In this document: positions 61,890 through 64,000 of the stretch, piece after piece
Layout: each line of letters opens with the position of its first letter
How positions within the stretch are numbered: the first letter of the stretch is position 1
Assembly: GCF_050947335.1 (NCBI RefSeq)
Contig: NW_027473700.1
Coordinates: forward strand, 107,683 to 171,682
DNA length: 64,000 nt
Direction: 5' to 3'
Source: Megachile rotundata
Lineage: Eukaryota; Arthropoda; Insecta; Hymenoptera; Megachilidae
Program-made: the position numbers and the translations under genes
The notes under the pieces: generated by a model
Databases searched by the model: none
The model's input: the letters and a program-made list of their open reading frames with translations, nothing else
What the model was told of the DNA's origin: nothing

Positions 61890-63489
61890 ACAATCACACA
61901 ATCACAATCACACAATCACAATCACACAATCACAATCACACAATCACAATCACACAATCACAATCACACAATCACAATCACACAATCACAATCACACAAT
62001 CACAATCACACAATCACAATCACACAATCACAATCACACAATCACAATCACACAATCACAATCACACAATCACAATCACACAATCACAATCACACAATCA
62101 CAATCACACAATCACAATCACACAATCACAATCACACAATCACAATCACACAATCACAATCACACAATCACAATCACACAATCACAATCACACAATCACA
62201 ATCACACAATCACAATCACACAATCACAATCACACAATCACAATCACACAATCACAATCACACAATCACAATCACACAATCACAATCACACAATCACAAT
62301 CACACAATCACAATCACACAATCACAATCACACAATCACAATCACACAATCACAATCACACAATCACAATCACACAATCACAATCACACAATCACAATCA
62401 CACAATCACAATCACACAATCACAATCACACAATCACAATCACACAATCACAATCACACAATCACAATCACACAATCACAATCACACAATCACAATCACA
62501 CAATCACAATCACACAATCACAATCACACAATCACAATCACACAATCACAATCACACAATCACAATCACACAATCACAATCACACAATCACAATCACACA
62601 ATCACAATCACACAATCACAATCACACAATCACAATCACACAATCACAATCACACAATCACAATCACACAATCACAATCACACAATCACAATCACACAAT
62701 CACAATCACACAATCACAATCACACAATCACAATCACACAATCACAATCACACAATCACAATCACACAATCACAATCACACAATCACAATCACACAATCA
62801 CAATCACACAATCACAATCACACAATCACAATCACACAATCACAATCACACAATCACAATCACACAATCACAATCACACAATCACAATCACACAATCACA
62901 ATCACACAATCACAATCACACAATCACAATCACACAATCACAATCACACAATCACAATCACACAATCACAATCACACAATCACAATCACACAATCACAAT
63001 CACACAATCACAATCACACAATCACAATCACACAATCACCATCACACAATCACAATCACACAATCACCATCACACAATCACCATCACACAATCACAATCA
63101 CACAATCACAATCACACAATCACAATCACACAATCACAATCACACAATCACAATCACACAATCACAATCACACAATCACAATCACACAATCACAATCACA
63201 CAATCACAATCACACAATCACAATCACACAATCACAATCACACAATCACAATCACACAATCACAATCACACAATCACAATCACACAATCACAATCACACA
63301 ATCACAATCACACAATCACAATCACACAATCACAATCACACAATCACAATCACACAATCACAATCACACAATCACAATCACACAATCACAATCACACAAT
63401 CACAATCACACAATCACAATCACACAATCACAATCACACAATCACAATCACACAATCACAATCACACAATCACAATCACACAATCACAA
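61890..63489. repeat. Clean C-type array
   Basis: Uniform units with CACCATCAC at 63,039, 63,067 and 63,081. From the ACCATC triplet to the next TCGCAC it is 70 bp (5 monomers) shorter than its partner array. Confidence 0.94.
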
Positions 63490-63857
63490 TCGCACAATCA
63501 CAATCGCACAATCACAATTACACAATCACACAATCACACAATCACACAATCACAATCACACAATCACAATCACACAATCACAATCACACAATCGCAATCA
63601 CACAATCACACAATCACACAATCACACAATCACACAATCACACAATCACACAATCACACAATCACACAATCACACAATCACACAATCACACAATCACACA
63701 ATCACACAATCACACAATCACACAATCACAATTACACAATCACACAATCACACAATCACACAATCACAATCACACAATCACACAATCACAATTACACAAT
63801 CACACAATCACACAATCACACAATCACACAACCACTCAATCACACAATCACACAACC
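63490..63857. repeat. 8-bp zone, unit 2 of the compound repeat
   Basis: Same order and length as 61,522-61,889, including the two TCGCAC units, the AATTAC units and ACCACTCAATC at 63,831. I see no difference by eye. Confidence 0.92.
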
Positions 63858-64000
63858 ACAATCACACAATCACAATCACACAATCACAATCACACAATCA
63901 CAATCACACAATCACAATCACACAATCACAATCACACAATCACAATCACACAATCACAATCACACAATCACAATCACACAATCACAATCACACAATCACA
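63858..64000. repeat. C-type array running off the window
   Basis: Clean AATCACAATCACAC units to the last base, so the satellite continues beyond the window. Confidence 0.95.

Larger units (their letters stand above)
1..64000. repeat. Satellite field of 14-bp monomers filling the window
   Basis: Every part of the window reads as a tandem array of AATCACAATCAYAC or a substituted form of it, always in the same orientation. C-type monomers contain 7 A, 5 C, 2 T and no G, so the + strand is almost free of G. T-type blocks keep strict 14-bp phase and carry substitutions. C-type arrays are nearly pure and hold almost all the length changes. No unique sequence, transposon end, poly-A tail or gene-like codon use is visible, and the array continues past both ends. 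This is satellite DNA of a eukaryotic kind. The species and chromosome location cannot be read from it. Confidence 0.97.

Noticed and set aside
1..64000. Absence of long - strand frames as evidence that the + strand is coding
   Set aside because: The complement contains TGA in every monomer, and with a 14-bp period it falls in all three phases, so the - strand is closed by composition alone.
1..64000. Naming the host organism from the repeat
   Set aside because: I do not recognise this monomer with certainty. A database search of AATCACAATCACAC would be decisive and cannot be done here.

Overview
The whole 64 kb window is one uninterrupted satellite DNA field. I find no protein gene, RNA gene, transposon, CRISPR array or unique sequence. 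Everything is built on a 14-bp monomer in a single orientation, and both window ends lie inside the array. Two main monomers dominate: the C-type AATCACAATCACAC and the T-type AATCACAATCATAC. There are further variant monomers (ACGC, TCGCGC, TCGCAC, CAGTC, GATCGC) and, at the right end, an 8-bp form, AATCACAC. Such a field indicates a eukaryotic heterochromatic locus (pericentromeric, subtelomeric or similar) resolved by long reads. The sequence does not allow me to name a species or chromosome position.

Layout. From 1 to about 26 kb, diverged T-type blocks are organised into higher-order repeats (copies offset by about 3.58, 6.75 and 2.63 kb). These are interrupted by short arrays of C-type, ACGC, TCGCGC and TCGCAC monomers ('family I'). 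From 26.0 to 40.6 kb, long clean C-type arrays alternate with a second kind of T-type block ('family II'), including a 3,584-bp tandem repeat with a nested 798-bp duplication. From 40.5 to 45.8 kb lies a nearly identical second copy of 20.7-25.95 kb. From 45.8 to 54.1 kb are further tandem duplications (2,416 and 1,484 bp). From 54.1 to 57.9 kb is a clean C-type array whose + strand has no G. From 57.9 to 64.0 kb, irregular 8-bp zones alternate with clean 14-bp arrays, including a compound repeat of about 2 kb.

How the parts fit. The 14-bp unit reads as two words, AATCAC (6) and AATCACAC (8). Almost every change of register is an added or missing word. The offsets between T-block copies fit this, once one 1-bp deletion near 28,964 is included. 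Long open frames occur only on the + strand. They follow from composition: the + monomer has no stop triplet in any phase, while the - strand has TGA in every phase. Because 14 is not a multiple of 3, all three + frames give the same 14-residue cycle. I treat them as artefacts of repetition. The most informative signals are an expansion site for C-type arrays with unexpanded counterparts elsewhere in the window, variation concentrated at CG/TG/CA/TA dinucleotides, and array junctions that look like recombination between the two families.
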